From: Lentibacillus amyloliquefaciens
GTDB lineage: Bacteria; Bacillota; Bacilli; Bacillales; Amphibacillaceae
DNA: 64,000 nt
Direction of reading: 5' to 3'
Assembly: GCF_001307805.1 (NCBI RefSeq)
Contig: NZ_CP013862.1
Coordinates: 2,852,001-2,916,000 of the forward strand
Program-made: the position numbers and the translations under genes
Notes under the pieces: model-generated
What the model was told of the DNA's origin: nothing
What the model saw: the letters and a program-made list of their open reading frames with translations, nothing else
Database searches by the model: none
Part shown: piece after piece, positions 43,637 to 52,707 of the stretch
Position numbering within the stretch: the stretch's first letter is position 1
Layout of the letters: each line of letters starts with the position of its first letter

Positions 43637-43695
43637 GTGTCTAGTTGAAATCCCGAACTTCGGTGTGTTTTCCCCGAAGTTCACATACTAGACAC
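43637..43695 (+). other. Large two-part hairpin after nrdF
   Basis: GTGTCTAGT (43637-43645) pairs with ACTAGACAC (43687-43695), and inside it GAACTTCGG (43655-43663) pairs with CCGAAGTTC (43674-43682). There is no T-run. It contains GAAGTTCACAT, like the 21-nt repeat family. Confidence 0.65.
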
Positions 43696-43700
43696 GTAAA

Positions 43701-43735
43701 AATAGCCGGTGCGCCATCCAGCGCACCGGCTAAAA
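43701..43735. terminator. Terminator between nrdF and the convergent gene
   Basis: TAGCCGGTGCGC and GCGCACCGGCTA form a perfect stem; T's follow on the minus strand (TTTTTAC), fewer on the plus strand. Confidence 0.85.
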
Positions 43736-45001
43736 CATTTCATTCAACTTCAGAACTTCACCTGTTACTGCATTCACGCCGTAATCGCAGTCCAGCTTGC
43801 CGCACATGATATAGGTTTCGCGCTCGCTGTCATAGACATAAACCGGGTCAATGTCGAGGTGCCCGCGCAATTTTTCGAACGCTTCTTCCGATGATAAAAT
43901 CGGCTTATCTGACTTTGCAAAATGCTTGAATGCTTCGAACAGGTTGTCCTGGTCAAAATAATTAACCGCCCTCAATGTGTTTCGTTCAATAATCAGGTTT
44001 ATTTTTAAATTGAGTGCTTTTTTTGCGTCATGCACGGGTTTGATTTCAGCTTTGATGTAGCCATCTTTTAGATAAAATCCGGTAAGACTCCGCTTGCCGC
44101 TCTCATTCGGATAAACGAGCCGCATAAAGCTTAGTACTTCCCGTTCGCACGCTTCAACTTCCTCATCTGTTAATGGAAACGTATCCGGGTGCGGTGTATT
44201 GGCCAGCACGGTCTCAAATGTCACTTCGGATGACAGATCAATTTCTTTTCGTTCAAAATTTCCCTCGAGCGGTGCATCCCACCGCAAGACCTCATCCTTG
44301 GGAATAAAAGAACTGCGGTCCTCACCAAACGTAAACGGAATGGTCCGTGTCGCATCATTTGTCAAAAATAGTTCTTCCATCCCATACACAGGCAGCCATT
44401 TTTCCTGTTCCTGACTGGGAAGCTCCAGCAACTGGCACTGTGTTTCTGCAACAGGTTCATACGTGTCAGGTGTCAGCGCAAACGGCTCCCACTCAATCTG
44501 TTCTTCAGTGGGAAATTCACCGTCAATTGAAAATAGTGTCAGCAAGCCATTTTCATTGAATTCGACTCTAATCATTCCGCTGGGAGATACCGGGATATTG
44601 TCGACTGCTGCGCGGAATACCAGTTTCTGCTCATCTTCCTGAGCGATCAAAAACTGCCGGCCAAACGTCAGCGCTGTCATATCTTCAATCCAATCAATCA
44701 CATCTTCTTTTACGACTGAAGATGGGTACACACTGTGGTCGGCGCTGTTGACATTGTTAACGAATAAAATCTGCTTTATTTCTTTCGTATGAAAGTTGAC
44801 ATCAACAACAGCAGTGCCTTCCGGATTATAATCGTCTGTGGCAATATTACTGTTTTCGGGAAACCATTCCATGCTTAAAATATAAGTCGTTTCATTAAAA
44901 TGATTTTTTTCACGGAAGAAGTGATGACGCTTCAGTTTGTGATTGTTTAAACTTAAACTTTCACGAATGTCATCCACAACTGTCTGAAATTCTTCAGCCA
45001 T
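43730..45001 (-). CDS. Soluble YcdB/YcdC-like (PepSY-type) protein, unknown role
   Basis: About 423 residues without signal or membrane segments. It contains two similar halves, each ending in a beta-rich stretch (GTAVVDVNFHTKEIKQILFV and KLDCDYGVNAVTGEVLKLN) that resembles the YcdB/YcdC repeat, a PepSY-like fold. Acidic composition fits a halophile cytosol. I cannot assign a function. Two ATGs, 45004 and 45001, are possible; the G-run GAGGGGGG is better spaced for 45001. Monocistronic, with a terminator. Confidence 0.6.
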   Translation of the reverse strand: MAEEFQTVVDDIRESLSLNNHKLKRHHFFREKNHFNETTYILSMEWFPENSNIATDDYNPEGTAVVDVNFHTKEIKQILFVNNVNSADHSVYPSSVVKEDVIDWIEDMTALTFGRQFLIAQEDEQKLVFRAAVDNIPVSPSGMIRVEFNENGLLTLFSIDGEFPTEEQIEWEPFALTPDTYEPVAETQCQLLELPSQEQEKWLPVYGMEELFLTNDATRTIPFTFGEDRSSFIPKDEVLRWDAPLEGNFERKEIDLSSEVTFETVLANTPHPDTFPLTDEEVEACEREVLSFMRLVYPNESGKRSLTGFYLKDGYIKAEIKPVHDAKKALNLKINLIIERNTLRAVNYFDQDNLFEAFKHFAKSDKPILSSEEAFEKLRGHLDIDPVYVYDSERETYIMCGKLDCDYGVNAVTGEVLKLNEMF

Positions 45002-45082
45002 CATTGGCCCCCCTCACTTTTTGTGCATTATATCAAGTATAACACCTTCTTGGGGCAGCTGACATAGCGTTATTTTTATTAA

Positions 45083-45112
45083 TAAAAAAGCTGCCCAAAG
45101 GACAGCTTTTTC
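45083..45112. terminator. Terminator after the amidase gene
   Basis: AAAAAGCTGCCC and GGACAGCTTTTT; A/T runs on both sides. Confidence 0.85.
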
Positions 45113-45115
45113 TCT

Positions 45116-46015
45116 TTACTTATGAAAATAGTTCAATACACCTTCAACAATGCCATCAGCAGCATTCGCTTTGTGGTCAGCGGTCCGGATTACCGACAGG
45201 TCGTATGGACTGGTGATGAATCCGAGTTCAACTAATACTGACAAATCACTGTTGTTCTGCATCACGTGAAATCCGTTTTGCATAAGTCCTCGGCTGTTCA
45301 GAGCCATGTTTCCTTCAAGTCCGGATTGGATGCTTGAAGCGAGTGCACGTTCATTGCCGCTTGAAGCATAATAGGTGCTGAACCCATTAACCCCTTCAAG
45401 CGGGAAGGCATTATAGTGCAAACTGATAAAAGCATCTGTCGCATATGAATTACTGATGCGAACACGTTCTTCAAGTGATACATATTTATCATCTGCACGC
45501 GTCATTAAAACCGTTGCGCCAGCCTCGCGCAATCCCTGAGCGACTCTTTCCGCTGTACTTAGTGTGTGGGATTTTTCAAGAGTGCCATTGATGCCTATTG
45601 CACCAGGGTCATTGCCGCCATGTCCGGGATCAAGAATGATGTTATAGCCGTTCAGGGTGCCTGATGATGTCCCGGCTGGCTCTGTTGTTTCTGAACTTGT
45701 TTCACTCCCGGTATTGGAAACGGTAGTGACCGCCTCATCACTGCCGGTCTGAAAGAGGTAATGCGCCGCTACCCAGACAACTTGTCCATCATAATAAGTT
45801 TGCGCCCATCCATGTTCTTTCTGAAATACAACTACTTGATCCCCATTTGTAAGATGACCAACAATATCTGCGCTGTGCGATGGTGCGGTTCTGACATTTA
45901 ATATGTCAGTGCCGACTTCATATGTATCGCCATCATCTGCCAGTACAGTCGGGGTAAGCATTGCGAAAAACAGTATAAATCCAATTGCTGTTATAATAAT
46001 ACGTATTTTCCCCAT
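45116..46015 (-). CDS. N-acetylmuramoyl-L-alanine amidase with SH3 domain
   Basis: 299 residues. A Sec signal (IRIIITAIGFILFFAML, cleavage near VLADD) precedes a bacterial SH3 domain (about 35-95: ILNVRTAPSHSADIVGHL, GWAQTYYDGQVVWVA), a Ser/Thr linker, and an Amidase_3 domain. Zinc residues are visible in ILDPGHGGNDPGA, the Glu of TLEKSHT, SLHYNAF, and the catalytic Glu in VELGFIT. It cleaves the MurNAc-Ala bond in the wall. The organisation resembles B. subtilis YrvJ-type autolysins. AAGGAGAGG sets the ATG at 46015; it is monocistronic. Confidence 0.93.
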   Translation of the reverse strand: MGKIRIIITAIGFILFFAMLTPTVLADDGDTYEVGTDILNVRTAPSHSADIVGHLTNGDQVVVFQKEHGWAQTYYDGQVVWVAAHYLFQTGSDEAVTTVSNTGSETSSETTEPAGTSSGTLNGYNIILDPGHGGNDPGAIGINGTLEKSHTLSTAERVAQGLREAGATVLMTRADDKYVSLEERVRISNSYATDAFISLHYNAFPLEGVNGFSTYYASSGNERALASSIQSGLEGNMALNSRGLMQNGFHVMQNNSDLSVLVELGFITSPYDLSVIRTADHKANAADGIVEGVLNYFHK

Positions 46016-46304
46016 CAAACCTCTCCTTTTTGTTTTATGTTATCCATTCAGAAAAATTTTCAAACATAAAATTTAAAAAATCATTCAAAAGTTTTAGAAA
46101 AAAAGCAGGATATCTGAAGAAGTATCGAGAAAAATAAGGTAATTGACTCTTAATCATCTCGAAAGGTTTTCTTTGTGTTCGGTATTTTACCACAGGTACC
46201 TCTGCAAAACAAGCAGATTCAGATATTGATAGAATCGATTCATGGGAGTATTTCAATTGTCTTAGTCATCATAACATGGAAAATAATCGAGGTGGAGAGG
46301 CAAA
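46016..46304. other. 289-bp intergenic region
   Basis: AT-rich, divergent space between the amidase gene and a small plus-strand gene. I see no convincing gene, hairpin or repeat in it. Confidence 0.4.
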
Positions 46305-46457
46305 ATGGCCACAAATCATAAAAATAAACAACGACGTGACAATAATAAAGATCGCGGCTGGCTCGCGGATTTACTTCTATTCTTCCCGGAGTTAATTGTT
46401 GGGCTATTCAAATGGCTCATCAGAGGAATATCCGCTTTTTTCAGGCATTGGTCATGA
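46305..46457 (+). CDS. 50-residue membrane-anchored peptide
   Basis: GGTGGAGAGG lies just upstream of an ATG opening 50 codons. The first 18 residues are very polar and basic (MATNHKNKQRRDNNKDRG); the rest forms one long hydrophobic helix (WLADLLLFFPELIVGLFKWL) ending in FFRHWS. Small proteins of this style are common in Bacilli, but I do not know the family. Confidence 0.6.
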   Translation: MATNHKNKQRRDNNKDRGWLADLLLFFPELIVGLFKWLIRGISAFFRHWS

Positions 46458-46595
46458 GGGAGCCGGCATAGAATAATATGGAAACGAAAGGAGGAATGAC
46501 TTCAAAAATTAACCGTACGCGAATATCATAGCTGGTTGCTGCTGTTTCTGGGAAAATTAATTATATCCGGCTGGCCGGAGCGGGGAGGAATCCTT

Positions 46596-46838
46596 ATGCA
46601 TCAATTTATGATAGGGTTGTTTCAGAAATGGGAAATTGTATACGCAACACAGAATATTGATGATTATTATAAAGCCAAAAACAGGCTGAATAAAAAGGGG
46701 ATTAGCTACAAAGTCAGCACATTGACAACTAATAACGGCAAAAACAGGCGGAAGGGCACTGTTACAACCTATCATCTTAAGGTTAAGGAAGAGGATGTAC
46801 AACGCAGCTATGATATTATTCACCAGAGGCTTGCTTGA
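46596..46838 (+). CDS. Small DUF2007-like protein
   Basis: 80 residues. The pattern WEIVYATQNIDDYYKAKNRL, NKKGISYKVST and YHLKVKEEDVQRSYDIIHQ resembles the DUF2007/'putative signal transducing protein' fold (beta-alpha-beta, regulatory-domain like). GGGGAGGA 7 nt before ATG 46596 supports this start. The frame continues upstream to a second strong AAAGGAGG (46490), where an extra membrane-like segment HSWLLLFLGKLIISGW would be added but no start codon exists. Confidence 0.55.
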   Translation: MHQFMIGLFQKWEIVYATQNIDDYYKAKNRLNKKGISYKVSTLTTNNGKNRRKGTVTTYHLKVKEEDVQRSYDIIHQRLA

Positions 46839-46945
46839 GGGATGACTCATACAATTAAGCTCTCCAGTTTGATGTACAATTATTTTTAAAAACAGCCTTA
46901 ACTTTAACCATGGATATACGGCACAAAGAAAGGTAGTGATCGGCT

Positions 46946-47413
46946 GTTAACCGCAGAAAAGCTATCACAGCAGTCATTGGATTTGTTCTACTAGCGATCA
47001 TTGTGACGTTTGTTGTTGATTCGGAGCAAACCGATTCAACAAATAGAGATGTCATCACACACGACTATACATTTGTCGGAGAGAGCGAGCACTGGTCAGC
47101 TGTTTTTGAAATTGAGGGTGAGGAAGTTTTTTATGAAGAAGAAGAGATCCGGAAGCGTAATGAGAAAGTGGATGCTAAATTCATGCTGAGTTATAAAGGT
47201 CCGCTGGAAGAGTTTGCTTCCACCAAAGAATTGTACTATGAATACAAAACGCCGACAAGCGCATCCGGAATGCGAAGGCAGTATGATTCGCCGCCTGAAG
47301 AAAAAGTATTTACTAACAGAAGCGGCAGCCTTGTGCGTGAGGACGCCGTTATTGAGGTGACCGTTGAATGGGATGAGAACACCGAAAAATTTACACTGGA
47401 AACTGAAAAATAA
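46946..47413 (+). CDS. Membrane-anchored extracytoplasmic protein with unclear start
   Basis: From a GTT at 46946 the frame reads xNRRKAITAVIGFVLLAIIV, a convincing N-terminal anchor, with AAAGGTAG about 10 nt upstream. The first legal start, GTG 47003, would cut the helix in half and has no ribosome binding site. The outer domain (about 115 residues, rich in Glu) contains HDYTFVGESEHWSAVFEIEG and ends with a VTVEWDENTEKFTLE strand. Family unknown. Either translation begins at a rare codon or the true start was lost by mutation. Confidence 0.5.
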   Translation, partial: VNRRKAITAVIGFVLLAIIVTFVVDSEQTDSTNRDVITHDYTFVGESEHWSAVFEIEGEEVFYEEEEIRKRNEKVDAKFMLSYKGPLEEFASTKELYYEYKTPTSASGMRRQYDSPPEEKVFTNRSGSLVREDAVIEVTVEWDENTEKFTLETEK

Positions 47414-47568
47414 AGCATCGTGATGTTTTCGAATCGTAAACGCAAGCCATTAAAACAGAAAATAGTATTATGTCATTGCTTGTAGGCATGCATCGTATCA
47501 TTTATACTGATTAGTGAGTTAAACTAAAAATCGACAACATATTCTTTACAACAAAAGGCGGTGTCATA

Positions 47569-49257
47569 ATGCGAAAAGCATTGGCAACTTTCGTGGTGCT
47601 GGCGGTCATCATGGTGATATTTTTCGTGGTTATCGAATACACGGGAGAAAATTCGGATGACGCAACAATCGGCACGGATGAGAAAGTTGAAACATCAGAA
47701 AGCACAGCTGTTTCATTTCACCCTGATGGTGAAGTGGAACAGCTTTCTGTTTCCGACACACGCCGTATGGACGAACAAAAAGAACTGGAAGCCGCGTATC
47801 AGGAAGAATTTGAAAAAGGGTCTCATTCATTGGATAATCCGTTGGTAAAACTGGATCCCTATGGTGCAGCGCCGTTAACAGCAGTAGCCATGTTTGAAAC
47901 GGATGAACCTGCTAAAACCACGGTCACTGTTGAAGGAAAAGACGAGTATTCTGATATTGAACGTTCTTTTGATAACTATCGAACAACACATACCATACCC
48001 GTACTGGGACTCTATCCAAACTATGAAAATACCATAACCATCGAAACAACAGCAAAGTCCGGTGAGACGTCAACTCATTCATTCACGATTGAAACGGAGC
48101 CATTGCCTGATGACTTTTTAACGAATGAAACAGCAGAATCGCACCCTGAAAAAATGGAAAATGGCCTAACATTTGTTATTCCGAGCACCCGATACGCATA
48201 TGGGGTGGACCATAATGCCGATGTCCGCTGGTATTCGACACTATGGAACTCGCACGTTTTTAAGCGGCTTGACAATGGTCATATCCTCTACGGTACTAAA
48301 GAAAAGGGCCAGAACCAATACAATGAAATGCTGGAGATGGATATGCTCGGGAAAGTATACAATTCCTATCTGATCCAGCTGGATGATTACCCGGATACAA
48401 ATGTGGTGCACCACGGCATGATTGAATTGCCGAACGGGAACTTCCTTGCGACAGTGCACGATATGGCATCACCCTATATAGAAGATGAAATGATCGAGAT
48501 TGACCGGGAGACAGGCGAAACAGTGCGGGACTTCAGTTTCCGCGACCTGTTTCCTGAGGACTTTTACGAGGATTATGGCAATGTATTCTCCGATGATGGC
48601 GACTGGTTCCATCAAAATGCCGTTTACTACGTAGAAAAAGATGATTCCATTCTCGTTTCCAGCCGGCATCAGGATTTAATTATGAAACTATCATATCCGG
48701 AAGGGGAAGTTGACTGGATATTGGCTGATCATGAAAAATGGCCCGATGCTTATGATCAGTATTTGCTTGAACCTAAAAGTGACGATTTTAAATTTCCGGC
48801 AGGTCCACATGCCCCGATGACGATGCCGGATTTTGACAATAATGATGCGACCAATGATTATTTGCTATTTGACAATAATGTTGTGATCACCCGTGGTAAG
48901 GATCCGCTCAGCGGCGATTTCAGCCAGGGCGTGCAGTACCGGATTAATCCTGAAGAAATGACGGTTGAGCAGGTCTGGCAATTCGGCAAGGAACGCGGAG
49001 AAGACTTTTACTCGAGGATTGTCGGGGATGCTGATTATCTTACAGGAACAGGCAACAGGCTTGTGACTTCAGGCTATATTGATGTTGATGAAGGAATGAA
49101 CAGCCGGATCGTTGAAGTGAGCGAAGACCAACCGGCAGGCGTCATATTCGATCTTGTCATATCAGGCTTTGAAAAGAAAAGTCATAGACAGGCATACCGT
49201 GCAGAACGCATGCCGCTGTACCCGGAACAGGATTGGCAGCTTGAATTGGGTGGCTGA
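47569..49257 (+). CDS. Arylsulfotransferase (AssT)-like protein, membrane-anchored
   Basis: 562 residues. An N-terminal anchor or uncleaved signal (ALATFVVLAVIMVIFFVVI) is followed by an Ig-like N-terminal domain and a six-bladed beta-propeller of the AssT family. The propeller shows the conserved His segments VVHHGMIELPNGNFLATVHD, WFHQNAVYYVEKDDSILVSS and SSRHQDLIMKL, one of which carries the sulfuryl group in E. coli AssT. AssT moves sulfate between phenolic compounds outside the cell without PAPS. No DsbA/DsbB-type partner is adjacent; the substrate is unknown. ATG after AAAAGGCGG. Confidence 0.85.
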   Translation: MRKALATFVVLAVIMVIFFVVIEYTGENSDDATIGTDEKVETSESTAVSFHPDGEVEQLSVSDTRRMDEQKELEAAYQEEFEKGSHSLDNPLVKLDPYGAAPLTAVAMFETDEPAKTTVTVEGKDEYSDIERSFDNYRTTHTIPVLGLYPNYENTITIETTAKSGETSTHSFTIETEPLPDDFLTNETAESHPEKMENGLTFVIPSTRYAYGVDHNADVRWYSTLWNSHVFKRLDNGHILYGTKEKGQNQYNEMLEMDMLGKVYNSYLIQLDDYPDTNVVHHGMIELPNGNFLATVHDMASPYIEDEMIEIDRETGETVRDFSFRDLFPEDFYEDYGNVFSDDGDWFHQNAVYYVEKDDSILVSSRHQDLIMKLSYPEGEVDWILADHEKWPDAYDQYLLEPKSDDFKFPAGPHAPMTMPDFDNNDATNDYLLFDNNVVITRGKDPLSGDFSQGVQYRINPEEMTVEQVWQFGKERGEDFYSRIVGDADYLTGTGNRLVTSGYIDVDEGMNSRIVEVSEDQPAGVIFDLVISGFEKKSHRQAYRAERMPLYPEQDWQLELGG

Positions 49258-49387
49258 TTAGTGGCGACGTTCAATTGAAAAAAGGGGAGCATCAGAAGGC
49301 TAAGCAGTTCACTTAGGGCGAATATGTGGAATAAACGTTTTGATATGAAAAAAGCTAAAACAGATCCAATATACGGAGTGAAATGTA

Positions 49388-50215
49388 ATGACTGTCGATG
49401 ATACGATTCAAGATGTAAAAGAAGAACTGGATGGATTGCCGGGAGTGGTAGGGATCGTGTTGGGAGGATCCAGAGCGAGAGGAACTCACAGTACAGATTC
49501 TGATATAGATATTGGGATTTACTATGATGAATCAAAAGGGTTTAACACCAATGATGTTGAGAAATCAGCATCAAATCTTAACGATGTGAAAAAGGATCAT
49601 TTAATCACTTCTTTAGGTGAATGGGGCGAATGGATAAACGGTGGTGGCTGGTTAGTTGTCCATGGTTACCATGTAGACCTCATATTTCGAGATATCAAAC
49701 GAGTCAGTAAAGTGATTGATGATTGTCTGTCAGGTGCCATATCTATTCATTACCAAACAGGGCATCCACATGGCTATTTGAATGCCATGTATATGGGAGA
49801 GTTAGCTGTTTGCAATATTTTATCTGACCCCGAAGGCAAGCTAAGTGAATTAAAAAAGAAAACGGAACCTTACCCTGAGAAATTTAAAGAAGCGATGATA
49901 CAGTATTTTTCTTTTGAAGCCTCTTTTTCCCTGATGTTTATGGAGGCAAATGCTAATAAAGATGATATTTCATATGTGATGGGCCATTGTTTTCGAAGTA
50001 TTTCTTGTTTAAATCAAGTTCTCTTTGCAAAAAACGACGTGTACTGTATCAATGAGAAGAAAGCTGTGGCCATGATTCAAGACTTCCCGATCAAGCCTAT
50101 GAACTATAAAAAACGGGTTGATGATATTGTTTCTCTTCTTTCAGCAGATACTGCAAATACCAGGAATGCAGTTAAGGAACTACAGGAATTGATCACTGAA
50201 ACAGAAGCATTATAA
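49388..50215 (+). CDS. Nucleotidyltransferase-domain protein (aminoglycoside-adenylyltransferase-like)
   Basis: 275 residues. The N-terminal nucleotidyltransferase signature is GIVLGGSRARGTHSTDSDID, then IGIYY, with both metal-binding Asp residues present, and a third acidic residue in GYHVDLIFRD. The C-terminal half is helical. The architecture is that of MNT/ANT-type enzymes that adenylylate small molecules, or of toxin-antitoxin MNT proteins; no HEPN partner lies nearby. The ATG follows CGGAGTG. Base composition is more AT-rich than its neighbours, hinting at transfer. Confidence 0.8.
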   Translation: MTVDDTIQDVKEELDGLPGVVGIVLGGSRARGTHSTDSDIDIGIYYDESKGFNTNDVEKSASNLNDVKKDHLITSLGEWGEWINGGGWLVVHGYHVDLIFRDIKRVSKVIDDCLSGAISIHYQTGHPHGYLNAMYMGELAVCNILSDPEGKLSELKKKTEPYPEKFKEAMIQYFSFEASFSLMFMEANANKDDISYVMGHCFRSISCLNQVLFAKNDVYCINEKKAVAMIQDFPIKPMNYKKRVDDIVSLLSADTANTRNAVKELQELITETEAL

Positions 50216-50399
50216 CTATTAAATAATCCAACATAAATGTACATCCTATAACAAAACGATAGTGCCAATTTTCGAGACATTCATGCCCATAGGTAGACTT
50301 TGAAAAGCTGTAGTTTGATCAAGCTCCATTATCCTCTTTTATGATTTCATTTGGGATGTTGTTGACATGTATTATGACCGATAAGAATGATAAAAAAAT

Positions 50400-50440
50400 A
50401 ACCCCTCATATGCTTGGTAGGCATAAGGGGTTATTTTTTG
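50400..50440 (+). terminator. Terminator after the nucleotidyltransferase gene
   Basis: AACCCCTCATATGC pairs with GCATAAGGGGTT, followed by ATTTTTT. 50216-50399 shows no gene. Confidence 0.8.
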
Positions 50441-50523
50441 TCTGCGCTGACCCGCTTAATGGGGTGCGGTCTATTGACCTTAGACGCTCCAACGGTTTTT
50501 AATCATTGTATGAGTTTCTATTG

Positions 50524-51774
50524 TTATGCTTTAATCCACTTCCAAATTTCACCCGGTGTGGCATTTTTCCCGTACATGAGGATGCCGGTTTTGAATATTT
50601 TGCCGGCAAGCTTCATGAAAATCCAGATGCTGACTACTAAAATAGCCAGAGCAATGATGATTTCAATCCACGGCCATTCCTCCATTACTGTCAGCCGCAT
50701 CAATAATACGCCCGGTGTCGTAAACGGGATATAGGTACCGATCTGCGCTACCAATCCGCTTGGATCGCTGATGACCGGACCGATAAAAATAAATGGTATG
50801 AACGGAAGCATCATCACCATGCCCTGAAAGTTGCCTGCTGATGACATATCTGCCATGGTTGCACCGACACCGACAAAAAGTGCGGCAAACAGGAAGTACC
50901 CAAGTATGGCGATGCCAACCAAGAGAATCAATTCGGGTACAAGCAAGTAGTCAAGAATGGCGACATCATCCAGCTGCCATATACTAATTGGGATGACAAA
51001 CGCTAGAAATACAGCAGTCTGTATCATTCCGAGTATAAAATAACCAATGATTTTGCCTTGCATTAACTCGCCGGGCGTAACTGACGATAAAATAATTTCA
51101 GCAATTTTATCTTTTTTCTCACTGGAGGCACTTTGGAAAATATACATCCCGGAGACGACAATAGAAAACAGAATAATGCCGGCAAATGCGCCCGGAATAA
51201 CGCGCTCAAATGGATCCTCCCCAAGGAATCCGCCGCTTTCAGATGACGCCCCCTCGCCTTCCGCTGTCAGTTCTTCAGCTGTCGTTTCCTCAAACTGAAT
51301 CGTCGCAGATACCGCTTCAAGCTCTTCCTGCGACAGACCAAGCTGCTGCATCTGCAGCATTTTGACCGGATTGGACAGTGTCTGGACCTGATTCATAAAG
51401 CCGGTACCGATTTCCTCACTTGTATACACTGGAACGACACCTTCCTCCAGTGCGCGTTCATCAAGAAAAATATAGGCGGTGTTTTCACTGGATTCCAGTT
51501 CGGATTGCACATTTTCTTCACTGACGTCTGTTGTCTCCATATTCCAGTTCACATCAGTTGTTTCAGCCGTTTGTTGCAACCCCTCAAACATACCAAGTTG
51601 ATCATTGACATAAACCTGTGTCGTTTCACCGCCATCACCGGAATCGCCGAAAAGACTTCCGAAAAAGAAGAACACTAAAATCAGTGCAGGTGTCAAAAAC
51701 ATCCCGATTAAAAATGATTTGTTTTTCAAATTGCGTTTAATTTCCCATTTGCCGACTTTCATAGCATTACGCAT
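50524..51774 (-). CDS. ABC transporter permease (NatB/YhaP type)
   Basis: 416 residues. One N-terminal membrane helix (LIGMFLTPALILVFFFFGSL), an extracytoplasmic domain of about 160 residues, then five membrane helices, including the KKDKIAEIILSSVTPGELMQ and GKIIGYF loop typical of the Na+ exporter NatB/YhaP group. With the upstream ATPase it forms a two-gene exporter; substrates of this group range from Na+ to peptides. The ATG at 51774 overlaps the end of the ATPase gene by 8 nt. Last gene of a three-gene minus-strand unit. Confidence 0.85.
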   Translation of the reverse strand: MRNAMKVGKWEIKRNLKNKSFLIGMFLTPALILVFFFFGSLFGDSGDGGETTQVYVNDQLGMFEGLQQTAETTDVNWNMETTDVSEENVQSELESSENTAYIFLDERALEEGVVPVYTSEEIGTGFMNQVQTLSNPVKMLQMQQLGLSQEELEAVSATIQFEETTAEELTAEGEGASSESGGFLGEDPFERVIPGAFAGIILFSIVVSGMYIFQSASSEKKDKIAEIILSSVTPGELMQGKIIGYFILGMIQTAVFLAFVIPISIWQLDDVAILDYLLVPELILLVGIAILGYFLFAALFVGVGATMADMSSAGNFQGMVMMLPFIPFIFIGPVISDPSGLVAQIGTYIPFTTPGVLLMRLTVMEEWPWIEIIIALAILVVSIWIFMKLAGKIFKTGILMYGKNATPGEIWKWIKA

Positions 51775-52693
51775 CAAGAACACCTTCTTTCTGTGCAATG
51801 GTTCCTTCTGTTGCGATATCGATAAATATTTCGTGCAGTGATATGCGGTCAATTGATAATTCCTGAACGGACAGGCTGTCGGGCAAATTCTTCAGCCACT
51901 TGACCGCCTGCACATCTTTGGACAAGTAGAGGACAAAGGTATCTTCATCCTGTTCGATTCGCTCAACATCCGGCAAGCCCTCCAGATCACTTATATCGTT
52001 TTTTCCGTGTATCGTACATTTGAAGTTGGCGTATTTCTCTTTCACGTCATCCATATCTCCGTAAATGATCCGCTCGCCATTGTGCATCATAAACAGGCGG
52101 TCACACATTTCTTCCACCAGATTCATCTGATGTGAGGATAACAGAATCGCAGTACCATTTTCCGCAAGGCTGCGTATTTCATTTTTAAATAATTCCTGGC
52201 TGACAGGGTCCAGTCCGGAAAAAGGCTCATCCAGAATCAGCAGTTCCGGCTCGTGAATGATCGAAGAAATGAATTGCACTTTCTGGCCCATCCCTTTTGA
52301 TAGCTCTTCAACCGAACTGTTTTCCAGTCCTTCGAGATCGAATCTTTTCAAATAGCTGAGTGCGCGCTCTTTGGCTTTACCTAGCGGGTAATCCTTCAAT
52401 TCAGCCAAATACAGCAGAATGTCCATGACTTTCACGTTTTTATAGAGGCCGCGCTCCTCCGGCAGATAGCCGATTTTATGGCGCGGAATTTCTTCATGGC
52501 CGCTAAAGGAAATAGTACCTTCATCGGGATACATGATTCCCATAATATTGCGGATCGTCGTTGACTTTCCGGCGCCATTCGGTCCTAAAATCGCCATGAT
52601 TTCGCCTTTTCGAACTTCAAAGGATACATCACGCGCAGCCTTTTTGTCCTTGAATGATTTACTTAATTTGTCTACCGTGAGCATTGTTTCCAT
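51767..52693 (-). CDS. ABC transporter ATP-binding protein (NatA/YhaQ type)
   Basis: 308 residues. Walker A GPNGAGKST, Q-loop YLPEERGLY, signature LSKGMGQKVQF, Walker B LLILDEPFSGLDP and switch His in LLSSHQMNLVEEMCD are all present. The C-terminal 80 residues are the DUF4162 domain found in this exporter subgroup. AAAGGAGAGG lies 4 nt before the ATG. Gene order from the promoter is M23-like protein, ATPase, permease, suggesting one transcript. Confidence 0.92.
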   Translation of the reverse strand: METMLTVDKLSKSFKDKKAARDVSFEVRKGEIMAILGPNGAGKSTTIRNIMGIMYPDEGTISFSGHEEIPRHKIGYLPEERGLYKNVKVMDILLYLAELKDYPLGKAKERALSYLKRFDLEGLENSSVEELSKGMGQKVQFISSIIHEPELLILDEPFSGLDPVSQELFKNEIRSLAENGTAILLSSHQMNLVEEMCDRLFMMHNGERIIYGDMDDVKEKYANFKCTIHGKNDISDLEGLPDVERIEQDEDTFVLYLSKDVQAVKWLKNLPDSLSVQELSIDRISLHEIFIDIATEGTIAQKEGVLDA

Positions 52694-52707
52694 GGTTCCT
52701 CTCCTTT

